Of a stretch of 64,000 nucleotides of DNA, positions 53,300 through 62,239 are shown in pieces. Source of the stretch: Terriglobia bacterium (GTDB lineage Bacteria > Acidobacteriota > Terriglobia > Bryobacterales > Bryobacteraceae). The position numbers and the translations under genes are program-made. Position 1 is the stretch's first letter. Each line of letters begins with the position of its first letter. Location of the stretch: positions 1-64,000 of the forward strand of contig JAIQFE010000003.1 of NCBI GenBank assembly GCA_020073445.1. Direction: 5' to 3'. The notes beneath the pieces were generated by a model, which ran no database searches, was not told where the DNA came from, and worked only from the letters and a program-made list of their open reading frames with translations.

Positions 53300-54898
53300 G
53301 TGGTGACCCACACCCCGGCCGACCGCATGCGCGGGCTCGTGAGCGGTATCCAGGAACTCGAAGATAAGCTCAAGAACGGCGGCGGCGCGAAGAAGATCGA
53401 AAAGCAGCACGCCGAGGGCAAGCTGACGGCCCGCGAACGCGTGGCTCATTTGATAGATCCGGGTTCGTTGTTCCTGGAAGTCGGCCTACTGATCGCTTAC
53501 GACCGCTATGACGGGCAGGCTCCGGCGGCGGGCGTGATCACCGGCCTGGCACACATCGAAAAGCGGCCTTGTGTAATCGTCGCTAACGACGCAACGGTCA
53601 AGGCCGGCGCGTGGTGGCCCGAGACGATCCACAAGATTCTGCGGGCGCAGGAAATCGCCATGCGGAACCGGCTGCCGATCGTCTACCTGGTGGATTCGGC
53701 GGGCGTGAATCTGCCGTATCAGGACGGCATCTTTCCCGGGCAATACGGCGCGGCGCGGATTTTCTACTACAACTCGCTGATGCGGCGGAGGCTGAAGGTT
53801 CCGCAGATCGCCGCGGTGATGGGCATGTGCATCGCGGGCGGGGCGTATCTGCCGGCGCTCTCCGACGTGATCATCATGGTGGAGAAGACCAGTTTCATGG
53901 GATTGGGTGGTCCGAACCTGGTGAAGGGCGCAGTGGGCCAGGTGGTGGATGCCGAATCGCTCGGCGGCGCGTCGCTGCATACCAAGATCAGTGGAGTCGC
54001 TCACTATTCAGCCAAGGACGATCGCGCCTGTCTGGCCCTGATTCGAGAAAAGATTCGCGAGCTGCCCGAGCCCACGCACGCGCTGAAGGGAACGGCTCCG
54101 GCGAAACCCGGCGAGGGACTGTACGATCTGCTCCCGGCCGATCACCGGCTGCCGTACGACATGGAGGCAGTGATCGCCCGTATTGTTGACGCGGATGGTT
54201 ATCTGGAATTCCAGCCTGAGCACGCCCCAGAGATGTTGTGCGCGCACGCCCGGCTGCACGGCCGGCCAATCGGCCTGATGGCGAACCGCCGCGGATTCCT
54301 GAAGACGCCGGAAGGGCCTCGGATCGGCGGCATCGTGTACACCGAATCTGCGCGCAAGGCCGCATACTTCGTCGAAACCGTTGAGCGCCAGGGATTACCG
54401 CTGGTCTATTTGCAGGACGTGTCGGGATTCATGGTGGGCGTCGAATCGGAAAGCGCGGGTATCATCCGGGCGGGCGCCGAGATGGTGGAAGCCATGGCAT
54501 GCGCGACCGTTCCGAAGATTATCGTGACGCTGAATCATGCATCGGGCGCCGGATATTACGCGATGGCCGGGCAGGGGTTCGATCCGAACTTCACCTTTGC
54601 CTGGCCCACGGCGCGGATCGGTGTGATGGAGGGCGACGCCGCGGTGCAGGCGGTGCATGGAACGGAGTTGGAACGCCTGAAGTCGGCGAAGCAGCCGGTT
54701 CCGGCGGAACTCGAAGCTCGCATCGCGCAAACCCGCGAAGATTACGAAAAGTGGTTGGACGCGCGCTACGCCGCGGCGCGCGGTCACGTCGACGCGATCA
54801 TCGATCCTCTGGAGACGCGTCGAGTGCTGGAGTTCGCGCTGGAAGCGGCCACTGCCAGCGGGCATCGCGAGCATCTGCCCCTGGAGCTTTTAAAGTGA
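53300..54898 (+). CDS. Acyl-CoA carboxylase carboxyltransferase (beta) subunit
   Basis: Biotin-dependent carboxyltransferase of 532 residues that transfers CO2 from carboxybiotin to an acyl-CoA. Two crotonase-fold halves are present: N-half with MGMCIAGGAYLPALSDVIIMVE (oxyanion GG-A) and C-half with LQDVSGFMVGVESESAGIIRAGAEM and NHASGAGYYAMAGQGFDP. Length and DSAGVNLPYQDGIFPGQYGAARIFYYN are closest to methylcrotonoyl-CoA or geranoyl-CoA carboxylase beta chains; propionyl-CoA is possible. No biotin carboxylase alpha subunit is adjacent. GTG at 53300 or the next codon is the start. Its TGA overlaps the crotonase GTG. Confidence 0.9.
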   Translation: MVTHTPADRMRGLVSGIQELEDKLKNGGGAKKIEKQHAEGKLTARERVAHLIDPGSLFLEVGLLIAYDRYDGQAPAAGVITGLAHIEKRPCVIVANDATVKAGAWWPETIHKILRAQEIAMRNRLPIVYLVDSAGVNLPYQDGIFPGQYGAARIFYYNSLMRRRLKVPQIAAVMGMCIAGGAYLPALSDVIIMVEKTSFMGLGGPNLVKGAVGQVVDAESLGGASLHTKISGVAHYSAKDDRACLALIREKIRELPEPTHALKGTAPAKPGEGLYDLLPADHRLPYDMEAVIARIVDADGYLEFQPEHAPEMLCAHARLHGRPIGLMANRRGFLKTPEGPRIGGIVYTESARKAAYFVETVERQGLPLVYLQDVSGFMVGVESESAGIIRAGAEMVEAMACATVPKIIVTLNHASGAGYYAMAGQGFDPNFTFAWPTARIGVMEGDAAVQAVHGTELERLKSAKQPVPAELEARIAQTREDYEKWLDARYAAARGHVDAIIDPLETRRVLEFALEAATASGHREHLPLELLK

Positions 54899-55500
54899 AT
54901 CTGCGTGTAGAACAAGATGGCCGCGTTCGGCGGTTGACACTAGCGGCACCCGCTCGGCGGAATATTCTGGACGCCGCGCTGGCCGCGCAATTGTTGAATG
55001 AGCTGAGGGACGCCCAGGCGCATCCCGATACCGGCGCGATTCTAGTGGACGCCGAAGGTCCTGTATTCTGCGGCGGCCTGGATTTCACGCAACCCGTTCC
55101 TGACGAGATCTTCACCTTCGGCGGGAGTTCCTCCAAGCCCATTGTGATGGCGATGCAGGGGGTAGCGGTTTCGGCCGGCGTCGCCCTGATCGCGAACGCA
55201 CATGTGGCGATCGTGGCGCAGGGATCGAGCTTCGGCTTGACCGATATTCGCGAAGGGCGCTGCCATCCGGGCATCCTCGGCGCGGTGGCGGCTGCGATCG
55301 GCGATCGCCGGGCGCGGGAATTGTCGCTGACCGGGCGCGTATTCACGGCTCCCGAGGCGCTGGCATGGGGACTGGTGCATGCGATAACTCCGCCGTTCGA
55401 GCTCGACGACCGCGCGAGCGCCGTCGCGAAGGCTCTGGGGAACGCCGATTCGTCGGCTGTGTCCACAATATTGGCTTTTAGTCGCGCGACTGCCGATTAA
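54895..55500 (+). CDS. Enoyl-CoA hydratase/isomerase family protein (short)
   Basis: Crotonase-fold protein of 201 residues, shorter than the usual 255-260 because the C-terminal helical region is reduced. Oxyanion-hole stretches GPVFCGGLDF and QGVAVSAGVALIANAHVAIV are present. The GTG overlaps the carboxyltransferase stop (GTGA), so the two are coupled and probably act on the same acyl-CoA, as in leucine or terpenoid breakdown. The usual catalytic glutamates are not clearly identifiable, so hydratase activity is uncertain. Confidence 0.83.
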   Translation: MNLRVEQDGRVRRLTLAAPARRNILDAALAAQLLNELRDAQAHPDTGAILVDAEGPVFCGGLDFTQPVPDEIFTFGGSSSKPIVMAMQGVAVSAGVALIANAHVAIVAQGSSFGLTDIREGRCHPGILGAVAAAIGDRRARELSLTGRVFTAPEALAWGLVHAITPPFELDDRASAVAKALGNADSSAVSTILAFSRATAD

Positions 55501-55549
55501 TTCACAAACCGCGGAACTTTCCCCGGGTTGGCACGTCCATATTCAAAAC

Positions 55550-57757
55550 ATGCCGCCGCGTTCGCGCTGGATCTTCCTGATCATGTGTGCGACGGCCTGC
55601 GTATCGGCGCAAACAACGCCGCCTCTGCAGCCCGCGCGGAACCTGCACATCACCCGGGTCACAACCCCGCCGCTACTCGATGACTACATCAACGGCACCC
55701 CGCCCGATGGCGCGATGCCCGTCACCAATTTCATCCAGCGCAATCCGGACGATGGGAAGCCTGCCAGCAGCGAAACCAAAGCGTGGCTGGCTTATGACGC
55801 CGAGAATCTGTATGTGATGTTCGTCTGCCGGTCATCCTCCCGCGAGCTGCGCGCCCGCTACACCAAGCGCGACGATATCTTCGCGGACGATTTTGTCGGC
55901 GTGCTGCTCGACACATTCCACGACCGCCAGCACGCCTTCGAGTTCTTCGTCAATCCCTACGGTATTCAGCTGGACGGGATCAACACGGAAGGGCAGGGCG
56001 ACGCGTGGAATTTCGATACCTATTGGAAATCGGAAGGCCGGCTTACTAAGGATGGATACGCGGTGCGCATGGCCATCCCGTTCAAGAGCCTGCGATTCAC
56101 CAGCATGGATATGCAGACGTGGGGCTTCGCATTTTTCCGCAATATTCCCGCCCGCAATGAGAACTCTTTTTGGCCGCCCGTTACTAACCGCGTCAGTGGA
56201 TTCGTTCCGCAATTCGGCGACCTCGACGGGTTCGATAGTATCTCCCCCGGTCGCAACATTCGCCTGATCCCCTACATCGCCGGGTCGAGCGCGCATCTGT
56301 TGAATCAGCCGCCAGACCTGCCGCCGGCGTTTCAGACGAGTCGCGATGTGCGCGTCGGCATGGACGCGAAGCTGGTACTCCGCGAATCGCTTACACTCGA
56401 CGCAACCATCAACCCGGACTTCAGCCAGGTGGAGTCGGACGATCCGCAGGTGACCGTCAACCAGCGCTTCGAGGTCTTCTTTCCCGAAAAGCGACCGTTC
56501 TTTTTGGAGAACGCCAGCTATTTTCAGACGCCCGAGAATCTGTTCTTCTCGCGGCGCATCGGCGACCCGGTGGGTGGAGCGCGTCTGACCGGACGAATCG
56601 GACGCTGGTCCATCGGCTTGCTGGCAGGCGCCGATCGCGGGCCCGGCAAGCGCGTCGATCTATCCGACCCCCGCTCGGGAGACTACGCGCCGGGCGGTGT
56701 CGTCCGCATCCAACGCAATATCGGCAACGAATCTACCGTGGGCGTCTTTCTTTCCGACTATAATTTCGGAGCGAGCCATAATCGAGTTGCCTCCCTAGAC
56801 GCGCGCTGGAAGATCGCCAAGAATTGGGTGGCCGTGGGGCAGGCTATTGCGAGCGCTACCCGGTATCTGGACGGCACTCGTTCCGCCGGCCCAGCGTACG
56901 TGGCGAATTTAAATCGCAACGGGCTGCACTTCAACTACTTCCTGAATTACCTGGACCGCAATCCGGGGTTTCATACCGACCTGGGATTCGTGCCCCGGAC
57001 GGACATACGCATGACCCAGCAGAACTTCAATTACAACTGGAGGCCCAAGGCGACTCCGCTGGCCGATTTCGGGTTCAGCAGCTTCTCCAACGGCGATTGG
57101 AACCGGCAGGGCCGTTTTCAGGATGGCTACACCGGAGCGACCTTTTTCCTCGACTTCCGCCGCGCCACCGGCTTCAACATTAACCATGTCTGGGGATACG
57201 AGCTGTACCAGGGCATCGGCTTCCACAAAAGCGCAACGGAGATGTTCTTTTATTCTGACCGTTTCAAGCGCGTCGGCATCAACGCGTTTTTCGGCGACGG
57301 CACGGGCGTGAATTATTCACCGGCTACGGGAGTCCTTGCTTCGCTCGCCAGCAATCAATACGGAAACACCACGATCACCATACGTCCCAATACCCGGCTG
57401 CGCATCCAGCAGACGTATTTCTACACGCGCCTGGCGCACGTGTTCACGAATCACATTTTCCGCAACACGGTGAACTATCAGTTCAGCCCGGCCCTGTCGC
57501 TCCGCGCCATCATCGATTACAACGCGGTCCTCTCCAACCCTTTTGTGGCCGACTACGATACCAGCAAGAAATTCACGGGAGACCTGCTGCTGGCGTATTT
57601 GCCTTATCCAGGCACGGCCGTCTATCTGGGGTACACAAACGGTCGTGAGAACCTGGCGCTTTTGGGGGAGCCAGCAACGCTGGTCCGCACCCCAAATCCC
57701 GATTTGCAGACGGGGTCGCAAGTGTTCGTGAAGGTGAGCTACTTATTGCGGTTCTGA
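55550..57757 (+). CDS. DUF5916 outer-membrane protein with CBM9-like N-terminus
   Basis: Protein of 735 residues with signal peptide (about 1-20), an N-terminal CBM9-like beta-sandwich (about 30-225; DDIFADDFVGVLLDTFHD) and a DUF5916 beta-barrel from about 240 to the C-terminal Phe (SYLLRF). DUF5916 proteins are common in Acidobacteria and Bacteroidetes and are thought to sit in the outer membrane and act on or bind carbohydrates; the exact role is unknown. The motif PDFSQVESDDPQVTVNQRFEVFFPEKRPFFLEN is conserved across the family. It begins 49 bases after the crotonase gene and appears separate. Confidence 0.88.
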   Translation: MPPRSRWIFLIMCATACVSAQTTPPLQPARNLHITRVTTPPLLDDYINGTPPDGAMPVTNFIQRNPDDGKPASSETKAWLAYDAENLYVMFVCRSSSRELRARYTKRDDIFADDFVGVLLDTFHDRQHAFEFFVNPYGIQLDGINTEGQGDAWNFDTYWKSEGRLTKDGYAVRMAIPFKSLRFTSMDMQTWGFAFFRNIPARNENSFWPPVTNRVSGFVPQFGDLDGFDSISPGRNIRLIPYIAGSSAHLLNQPPDLPPAFQTSRDVRVGMDAKLVLRESLTLDATINPDFSQVESDDPQVTVNQRFEVFFPEKRPFFLENASYFQTPENLFFSRRIGDPVGGARLTGRIGRWSIGLLAGADRGPGKRVDLSDPRSGDYAPGGVVRIQRNIGNESTVGVFLSDYNFGASHNRVASLDARWKIAKNWVAVGQAIASATRYLDGTRSAGPAYVANLNRNGLHFNYFLNYLDRNPGFHTDLGFVPRTDIRMTQQNFNYNWRPKATPLADFGFSSFSNGDWNRQGRFQDGYTGATFFLDFRRATGFNINHVWGYELYQGIGFHKSATEMFFYSDRFKRVGINAFFGDGTGVNYSPATGVLASLASNQYGNTTITIRPNTRLRIQQTYFYTRLAHVFTNHIFRNTVNYQFSPALSLRAIIDYNAVLSNPFVADYDTSKKFTGDLLLAYLPYPGTAVYLGYTNGRENLALLGEPATLVRTPNPDLQTGSQVFVKVSYLLRF

Positions 57758-57764
57758 TAGGTCC

Positions 57765-58196
57765 TTATTTCACGGAATCGACGAACTCCAGCGACCGGAT
57801 CTTGCCCAGATCGAGTTTTTCAGTGCGGCCCACCCGGTTGGACACATACAGCACGCGGAAATCGGTCACGTAGGCCAGCCGCTGCTCGGTCCCATTTTTC
57901 ATCACAAAGACGGCATCGCGATCGGTCGAGTCTTTGATAGATGCAACGGAATCGAGCCAGATTTGCAGCGGTACTCCATTTGCGCTCTTGCTCCGGATGA
58001 AGACTCTCGAACACATGCTTTCCGTGCAGCCGACGCCTTCAAGCTTGATCGAGCGACTGGTTCCGTCAGCGGAGGTGACTCTCGCTGTCAGGCCCGACCG
58101 ATGCCCTTCAACTTGGGAAGGCAGGTTGGCCGCTCCGCTCCTGAGAGCTGGAATCGACATAAGCATAGCCACGCAGCCGATTCGAAGTATTTTCAT
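57765..58196 (-). CDS. Hypothetical secreted protein
   Basis: Protein of 143 residues with a signal peptide of about 22 residues, no recognised domain. The mature part is beta-rich, with a Cys pair (GVGCTESMCSR) that could form a disulfide and a C-terminal LGKIRSLEFVDSVK. It resembles short secreted proteins in which a strand-turn-strand unit ends in a predicted surface loop, but I cannot name a family. It lies 15 bases after the TlpA-like gene on the same strand and may belong to the same ECF sigma operon. Confidence 0.65.
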   Translation of the reverse strand: MKILRIGCVAMLMSIPALRSGAANLPSQVEGHRSGLTARVTSADGTSRSIKLEGVGCTESMCSRVFIRSKSANGVPLQIWLDSVASIKDSTDRDAVFVMKNGTEQRLAYVTDFRVLYVSNRVGRTEKLDLGKIRSLEFVDSVK

Positions 58197-58211
58197 AGTA
58201 TTATTCCTCTC

Positions 58212-58949
58212 TTATTGTTCGTTGAGAACTGTCTGAATGTCGGCCTCGTATTCACTCTTGCTGCACAGGCCGATGTGCGTTACCGCAATGCGCCCAGACT
58301 TGTCGATGACGAATGTCGTCGGTAGCGCAGCGGCGCCGTATTGTTGGGCTAGGTCATCATTGCCGACCATCACGCGATAGTTGACCTTGCGCTTATCGAT
58401 GTATGGCCTCACCGCGTCCCAGCCATCCTCATCCAAGGAGACGCCGAGCGTCATAAAGCCCGAGTCCCGGTGAGTGTTTTGAAATTCGATGAACCAAGGG
58501 ATCTCAAGACTGCATGGGGCGCACCATGTCGCCCAGAAGTTCAACAGCACCACTTTGCCGCGAAAGTCCGAAAGCCGTACCGGCTGACCAGCGGCGTCGT
58601 TTAGGACGAAATCAGGAGCCATCTTCCGGTCTTCCGTCTTCAAAAAACCCGAACTCGGCGCGGCGCCGGACAGGTTCCCCGCGAACACATCGTGCACCCA
58701 GTTCGATTGGCCGACGCACGCCGAAACACAGCGCTGAGCGAACGCCCGCGTCGCTGGAAACGCCATGAGCGGAAGAGCCGTGGCTACAGCCCCTGCGGCG
58801 AGCCACCCCCAGCGCCGCGTACGATGACTCGCCTTGTCGCGCTGCTGCTGAAACCGGGCCAGCCCGCGAGTGGCGTCCGGCTTCCATTCGCTATTCGGCT
58901 GGAGCGCCGCCAGACGTTCTTCCACCCATTGTTCTCTATTCCCGTCCAT
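58212..58949 (-). CDS. Membrane thioredoxin (TlpA-like) with anti-sigma-like N-terminus
   Basis: Protein of 245 residues. A charged cytoplasmic N-terminus of about 46 residues (VEERLAALQPNSEWKPDA..ARFQQQRD) is followed by one membrane helix (about 48-66), a linker with Cys74-x3-Cys78, and a TlpA/ResA-type thioredoxin domain from about 110 with the active site WCAPC (Cys143, Cys146) and cis-Pro in LPTTF. The N-terminal pattern is like that of small anti-sigma factors encoded after ECF sigma genes in this phylum, so this may be a sigma-binding segment fused to a redox domain. The start overlaps the sigma stop by 14 bases. Confidence 0.85.
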   Translation of the reverse strand: MDGNREQWVEERLAALQPNSEWKPDATRGLARFQQQRDKASHRTRRWGWLAAGAVATALPLMAFPATRAFAQRCVSACVGQSNWVHDVFAGNLSGAAPSSGFLKTEDRKMAPDFVLNDAAGQPVRLSDFRGKVVLLNFWATWCAPCSLEIPWFIEFQNTHRDSGFMTLGVSLDEDGWDAVRPYIDKRKVNYRVMVGNDDLAQQYGAAALPTTFVIDKSGRIAVTHIGLCSKSEYEADIQTVLNEQ

Positions 58950-59469
58950 ATCGTTTGATGTACTCCTTTCGGAAAGTTTGTTGCGCACGACTAAGAAAAG
59001 TTCCAATCGAGGCCGGATTCAGGCTGAGCGCGCCGGCCAGCTCGTCGTAGCTTAGGCCATGGCTGCGAAGCACCAGCAACTCGGCCTGCCTAGGCTGGAT
59101 GGCCGCCAATACCGCCCGAACTTTTTCCTGCTCTTCTTTGGAGGCCCGGATGTCCTCAGGGGTTGGCAAATGCCGGAAGACCCGTATCACGCCTTCGCGC
59201 CTGGTTCGGCGGGTTTCGCGGCGCAGTTCGTCGAGGCCCGTGCGCACAGCTACCCGATACAGCCAGGCCTGTGCGTTTTCACCTTGCGCTCCGGGGTTCC
59301 GCGACCATTTCAAAAAGACCTCGACCGCGAGTTCTTCCGCCCGCGAGGGGTCCCGCAAGACCCGGGCAATCACGCGGGCGATTCGCTCATAGTGGGCATG
59401 AAAGATCGTCTCGATATCCGGCCGGCCCTCGTCGGCCATCTCGACAAGCGCTTCGCGTGAGGCATTCAC
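58936..59469 (-). CDS. ECF-type RNA polymerase sigma factor
   Basis: Sigma-70 family ECF factor of about 177 residues. Region 2 begins with IETIFHAHYERIARVIARVLRDPSRAEELAVEVFLKW, and region 4 has ILPRQAELLVLRSHGLSYDELAGALSLNPASIGTFLSRA-like helix-turn-helix spacing. The start is uncertain: GTG 59469 is reported; ATG 59439 gives a shorter form, and a GTG at 59556 a longer one that would leave only 6 bases to folD. A TGTCACA...CGTT promoter lies just before 59469, which suggests it activates itself. It overlaps the membrane thioredoxin gene, a likely regulator. Confidence 0.88.
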   Translation of the reverse strand: MNASREALVEMADEGRPDIETIFHAHYERIARVIARVLRDPSRAEELAVEVFLKWSRNPGAQGENAQAWLYRVAVRTGLDELRRETRRTRREGVIRVFRHLPTPEDIRASKEEQEKVRAVLAAIQPRQAELLVLRSHGLSYDELAGALSLNPASIGTFLSRAQQTFRKEYIKRYGRE

Positions 59470-59477
59470 ACCTCTGA

Positions 59478-59504
59478 AACGCCGCTCGAAGCCGGTTTGT
59501 GACA
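59478..59504 (-). promoter_or_regulatory. Candidate ECF-type self promoter
   Basis: On the minus strand TGTCACA (59504-59498) is followed after 16 bases by CGTT (59481-59478). TGTCACA-N16-CGTC is the known promoter form of ECF41-like sigma factors. Position and spacing fit autoregulation of the sigma gene at 58936-59469, with transcription beginning near 59472. Confidence 0.5.
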
Positions 59505-59562
59505 GGTATTTTGGATATTTCTGACGGCTGGTCCCGCCTGGGTTTGCTAAACTCACTCAAGA

Positions 59563-60468
59563 ATGCCTCAAATCCTGGACGGCATTGCCGTCCGCAACGA
59601 AATCCTCGAACGGTTGAAACCGCGCATCGCCAAGCTCAAGCGAAAACCAGGTTTGGCCGTGGTCCTGGTGGGCCATAATCCGGCTTCCGAAGTCTACGTT
59701 CGCAGCAAGATCAAGACTTGCGGCGAAATCGATATATACAGCGAGAAGCTCACTCCGCCCGAAACCGTGACCACCGAAGAAATGCTGGCGCTGATCGACG
59801 ATCTCAACCGGCGTCCCGATATCGACGGCATTCTGGTGCAAATGCCCCTGCCCAAGCAAGTAGACACCCGGAGGGTGTTGGAGGCGGTCGCGCCGGATAA
59901 AGACGCGGACGGGTTCCATCCCACCAACGTCGGCCATCTGGTGGCAGGCCGGCCCGCGCCCCGGGCGTGCACTCCGGCGGGCATCATGGAACTGCTCAAG
60001 TACTACAAGATTCCCGTCGAAGGACGCCGCGCCGTGGTCCTGGGCCGCAGCGATATCGTCGGCAAGCCGATGGCGCTGATGCTGCTGCACGAAAGCGCCA
60101 CCGTCACCATCTGTCATTCGCGCACCGCCGAGCTGGCTGACGAATGCCACCGCGCCGATATTTTGGTGGCGGCCATCGGCAGGGCGGGGATGGTGACCAG
60201 CGAATTCCTGGCTCCCGGCGCGACCGTGATCGACGTCGGCATGAATCGCGTCACCGATCGCGCGGAAGCAGAACGTCTGGGCAGGGCCGAGGAGTTTGCC
60301 CGCAAAGGTTCGGTACTGGTGGGCGACGTTCATCCCGTCGAAGTAGCTCGCGTGGCTTCGGCGTATACGCCCGTCCCGGGTGGCGTCGGTCCTCTGACCA
60401 TTGCCATGCTGATGGCGAACACTGTGGCGCTTGCCGAGCAGCATCAGGCCGCGGCCGCCTCCCGCTAA
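59563..60468 (+). CDS. folD: Bifunctional methylenetetrahydrofolate dehydrogenase/cyclohydrolase
   Basis: One-carbon enzyme of 301 residues that interconverts 5,10-methylene-, methenyl- and 10-formyl-tetrahydrofolate with NADP+. Family motifs: catalytic Tyr45 and Lys49 (YVRSK), QMPLP at 89-93, DKDADGFHP at about 109-116, GRSDIVGKP at 157-165 in the Rossmann fold, and PVPGGVGPLT near the C-terminus. Cytoplasmic. It starts the plus-strand run folD-coaE-htrA; coaE follows after 4 bases. Confidence 0.97.
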   Translation: MPQILDGIAVRNEILERLKPRIAKLKRKPGLAVVLVGHNPASEVYVRSKIKTCGEIDIYSEKLTPPETVTTEEMLALIDDLNRRPDIDGILVQMPLPKQVDTRRVLEAVAPDKDADGFHPTNVGHLVAGRPAPRACTPAGIMELLKYYKIPVEGRRAVVLGRSDIVGKPMALMLLHESATVTICHSRTAELADECHRADILVAAIGRAGMVTSEFLAPGATVIDVGMNRVTDRAEAERLGRAEEFARKGSVLVGDVHPVEVARVASAYTPVPGGVGPLTIAMLMANTVALAEQHQAAAASR

Positions 60469-60472
60469 ACGA

Positions 60473-61078
60473 ATGCTGAGAGTCGGCCTCACTGGCGGCT
60501 TGGCTAGCGGTAAGAGCTTCGTGGGTCGCGCCCTGGCCGACCTAGGATGCCTGTTGATCCAGGCGGACCTGCTGGGTCGTCAGGTGCTCGAACAGGGCGG
60601 GGAAACCTACGAAGCAGTCGTTAAAACCTTCGGCAACCAGATCCTGGATCCCGACGGCAGAATCAACCGAAGGCGTCTGGCGAAGATCGTCTTCTCCGAT
60701 CCCGAGCAGCTCGCCAAGCTGAATGCCCTGGTCCATCCCCGGGTAAAGGAGCGGGAGCGGGACCTGGTGGACGAATTCGCGCGCGAGCATCCCGATGGCA
60801 TCGCCGTGACCGAAGCTGCGATACTGGTCGAGACGGGGAGTTATAAGGATTACGACCGTCTCATCGTCGCCGTTTGCCGCCCCGAGCAGCAAATCGAGCG
60901 GTCGATGGAGCGGGATGGAGTCAGCCGTGAGGAAGTCCTGAACCGGCTGAGCCGCCAGATGCCGCTCGAAGAAAAGGTGAAGCATGCGGACTTCATCATC
61001 GACACTTCCGGAACCAAGGAAGACACCCTTCAGCAGGTCCGGACGGTATTCGAGTCGTTGCGGAGATTGAATCCATGA
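60473..61078 (+). CDS. coaE: Dephospho-CoA kinase
   Basis: Last enzyme of coenzyme A synthesis, 201 residues. P-loop GLTGGLASGKS at 5-15, a lid/core pattern with DPDGRINRRRLAKIVFSDPEQLAKLNALVHP and a C-terminal DFIIDTSGT. ATG 60473 gives the standard length; longer frames run into folD. Its TGA overlaps the protease ATG (ATGA). Confidence 0.96.
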   Translation: MLRVGLTGGLASGKSFVGRALADLGCLLIQADLLGRQVLEQGGETYEAVVKTFGNQILDPDGRINRRRLAKIVFSDPEQLAKLNALVHPRVKERERDLVDEFAREHPDGIAVTEAAILVETGSYKDYDRLIVAVCRPEQQIERSMERDGVSREEVLNRLSRQMPLEEKVKHADFIIDTSGTKEDTLQQVRTVFESLRRLNP

Positions 61079-62223
61079 GGCTACGAACATTCTTGATCGC
61101 CGCGGCTCTGGTGAGCGCGTTTGTATATTTGACCAGCCGTCAGAATTCGCCGTTCCACGCGTTCCTGCGGGAAAGCGAGCCCATATGGTCCGGTCCGACC
61201 GTGGCCCACTCCGCCGGACTCAGCGCCGACGAGAACAATAACATCGAAATCTACAAGGCCTCCAAGGAAAGCGTGGTGTACATCACCAGTACCACCTACC
61301 AGCGCGATTTCTTCTTCGGAGTGCAGGCCGTGCAAGGCCTGGGTTCGGGATTCCTGATTAACGCCGATGGGCAGATTCTCACCAATTTTCACGTAATCAG
61401 CGGCAGCTCCGACGTCGAAGTGACCATGCCTCCCGACCAGAGCCGCTACAAGGCAAGGATTCTGATGCGCGACCAGGCCCACGATCTGGCGCTGATCCAG
61501 ATCGATCCTAAGAAGAAGCTGCCTTCGTTCCTCAAGCTGGGTGATTCCGACGGCTTGCAGGTGGGCCAGAAGGTACTGGCGATCGGCAATCCATTCGGCC
61601 TCGCGGGAACCCTGACTACGGGCATCGTGAGCTCGCTGCACCGCAAGATCCAGAGCGAGGAACGCGGCGACCTCGAAGACATGATCCAGACCGATGCGGC
61701 GATTAACTCCGGCAACAGCGGCGGACCGCTGCTCGATTCGCAAGGCAACGTGATCGGGATCAACACCGCTATTTACGGTCCCAACGGAGGGAGCGTCGGC
61801 ATCGGTTTTGCGATGCCCATCAACCGCGCGAAGGTACTGCTGGGCGATTTCAAATCCGGAAAACGGCCGGCTTCGAGCACCATCGGCGTGTCGACCTACC
61901 TGATCTCCGGCGATTGGGCCGAGGCGTTGAAACTGCCTCGAGCCGGCGGCCTGCTGATCGGACAGGTGGGCCGGGGGACACCGGCGGCCGCAGCCGGATT
62001 GCGCGGCGGTACTCAGGTGGTCCGCATCGGGAATGGACTGCTGCGCGTAGGAGGCGACCTTATCACCGCCGTGGACGGCAAGCGGGTGGAAGAAGAGAAT
62101 GCGATCACCCGGGCCGTCGCTTTGAAGCATGCGGGCGAAACGCTGGACCTAACCGTTTGGCGCGACGGACGTACGGTGGACGTGAAGGTAACGCTCGCTG
62201 AACAAAGCGATGGGGTACTTTAA
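61075..62223 (+). CDS. HtrA/DegP-like S1C serine protease with PDZ domain
   Basis: Periplasmic or membrane-anchored protease of 382 residues. N-terminal hydrophobic segment about 5-19 acts as an anchor or signal. The trypsin-like domain has the catalytic triad His106 (TNFHVI), Asp137 (HDLALI) and Ser215 (GNSGGPL). One PDZ domain follows from about 270 (GLLIGQVGRGTPAAAAGLRGG). This is the DegS/HhoA-like one-PDZ layout, used in envelope protein quality control. Coupled to coaE by an ATGA overlap, and followed 17 bases later by an MFS gene. Confidence 0.93.
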   Translation: MRLRTFLIAAALVSAFVYLTSRQNSPFHAFLRESEPIWSGPTVAHSAGLSADENNNIEIYKASKESVVYITSTTYQRDFFFGVQAVQGLGSGFLINADGQILTNFHVISGSSDVEVTMPPDQSRYKARILMRDQAHDLALIQIDPKKKLPSFLKLGDSDGLQVGQKVLAIGNPFGLAGTLTTGIVSSLHRKIQSEERGDLEDMIQTDAAINSGNSGGPLLDSQGNVIGINTAIYGPNGGSVGIGFAMPINRAKVLLGDFKSGKRPASSTIGVSTYLISGDWAEALKLPRAGGLLIGQVGRGTPAAAAGLRGGTQVVRIGNGLLRVGGDLITAVDGKRVEEENAITRAVALKHAGETLDLTVWRDGRTVDVKVTLAEQSDGVL

Positions 62224-62239
62224 TCCGCAGGATTGACGG

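Noticed and set aside
61081-62130. Minus-strand open frame of 349 codons
   Set aside because: Antisense to the HtrA-like protease, which has a full catalytic triad.
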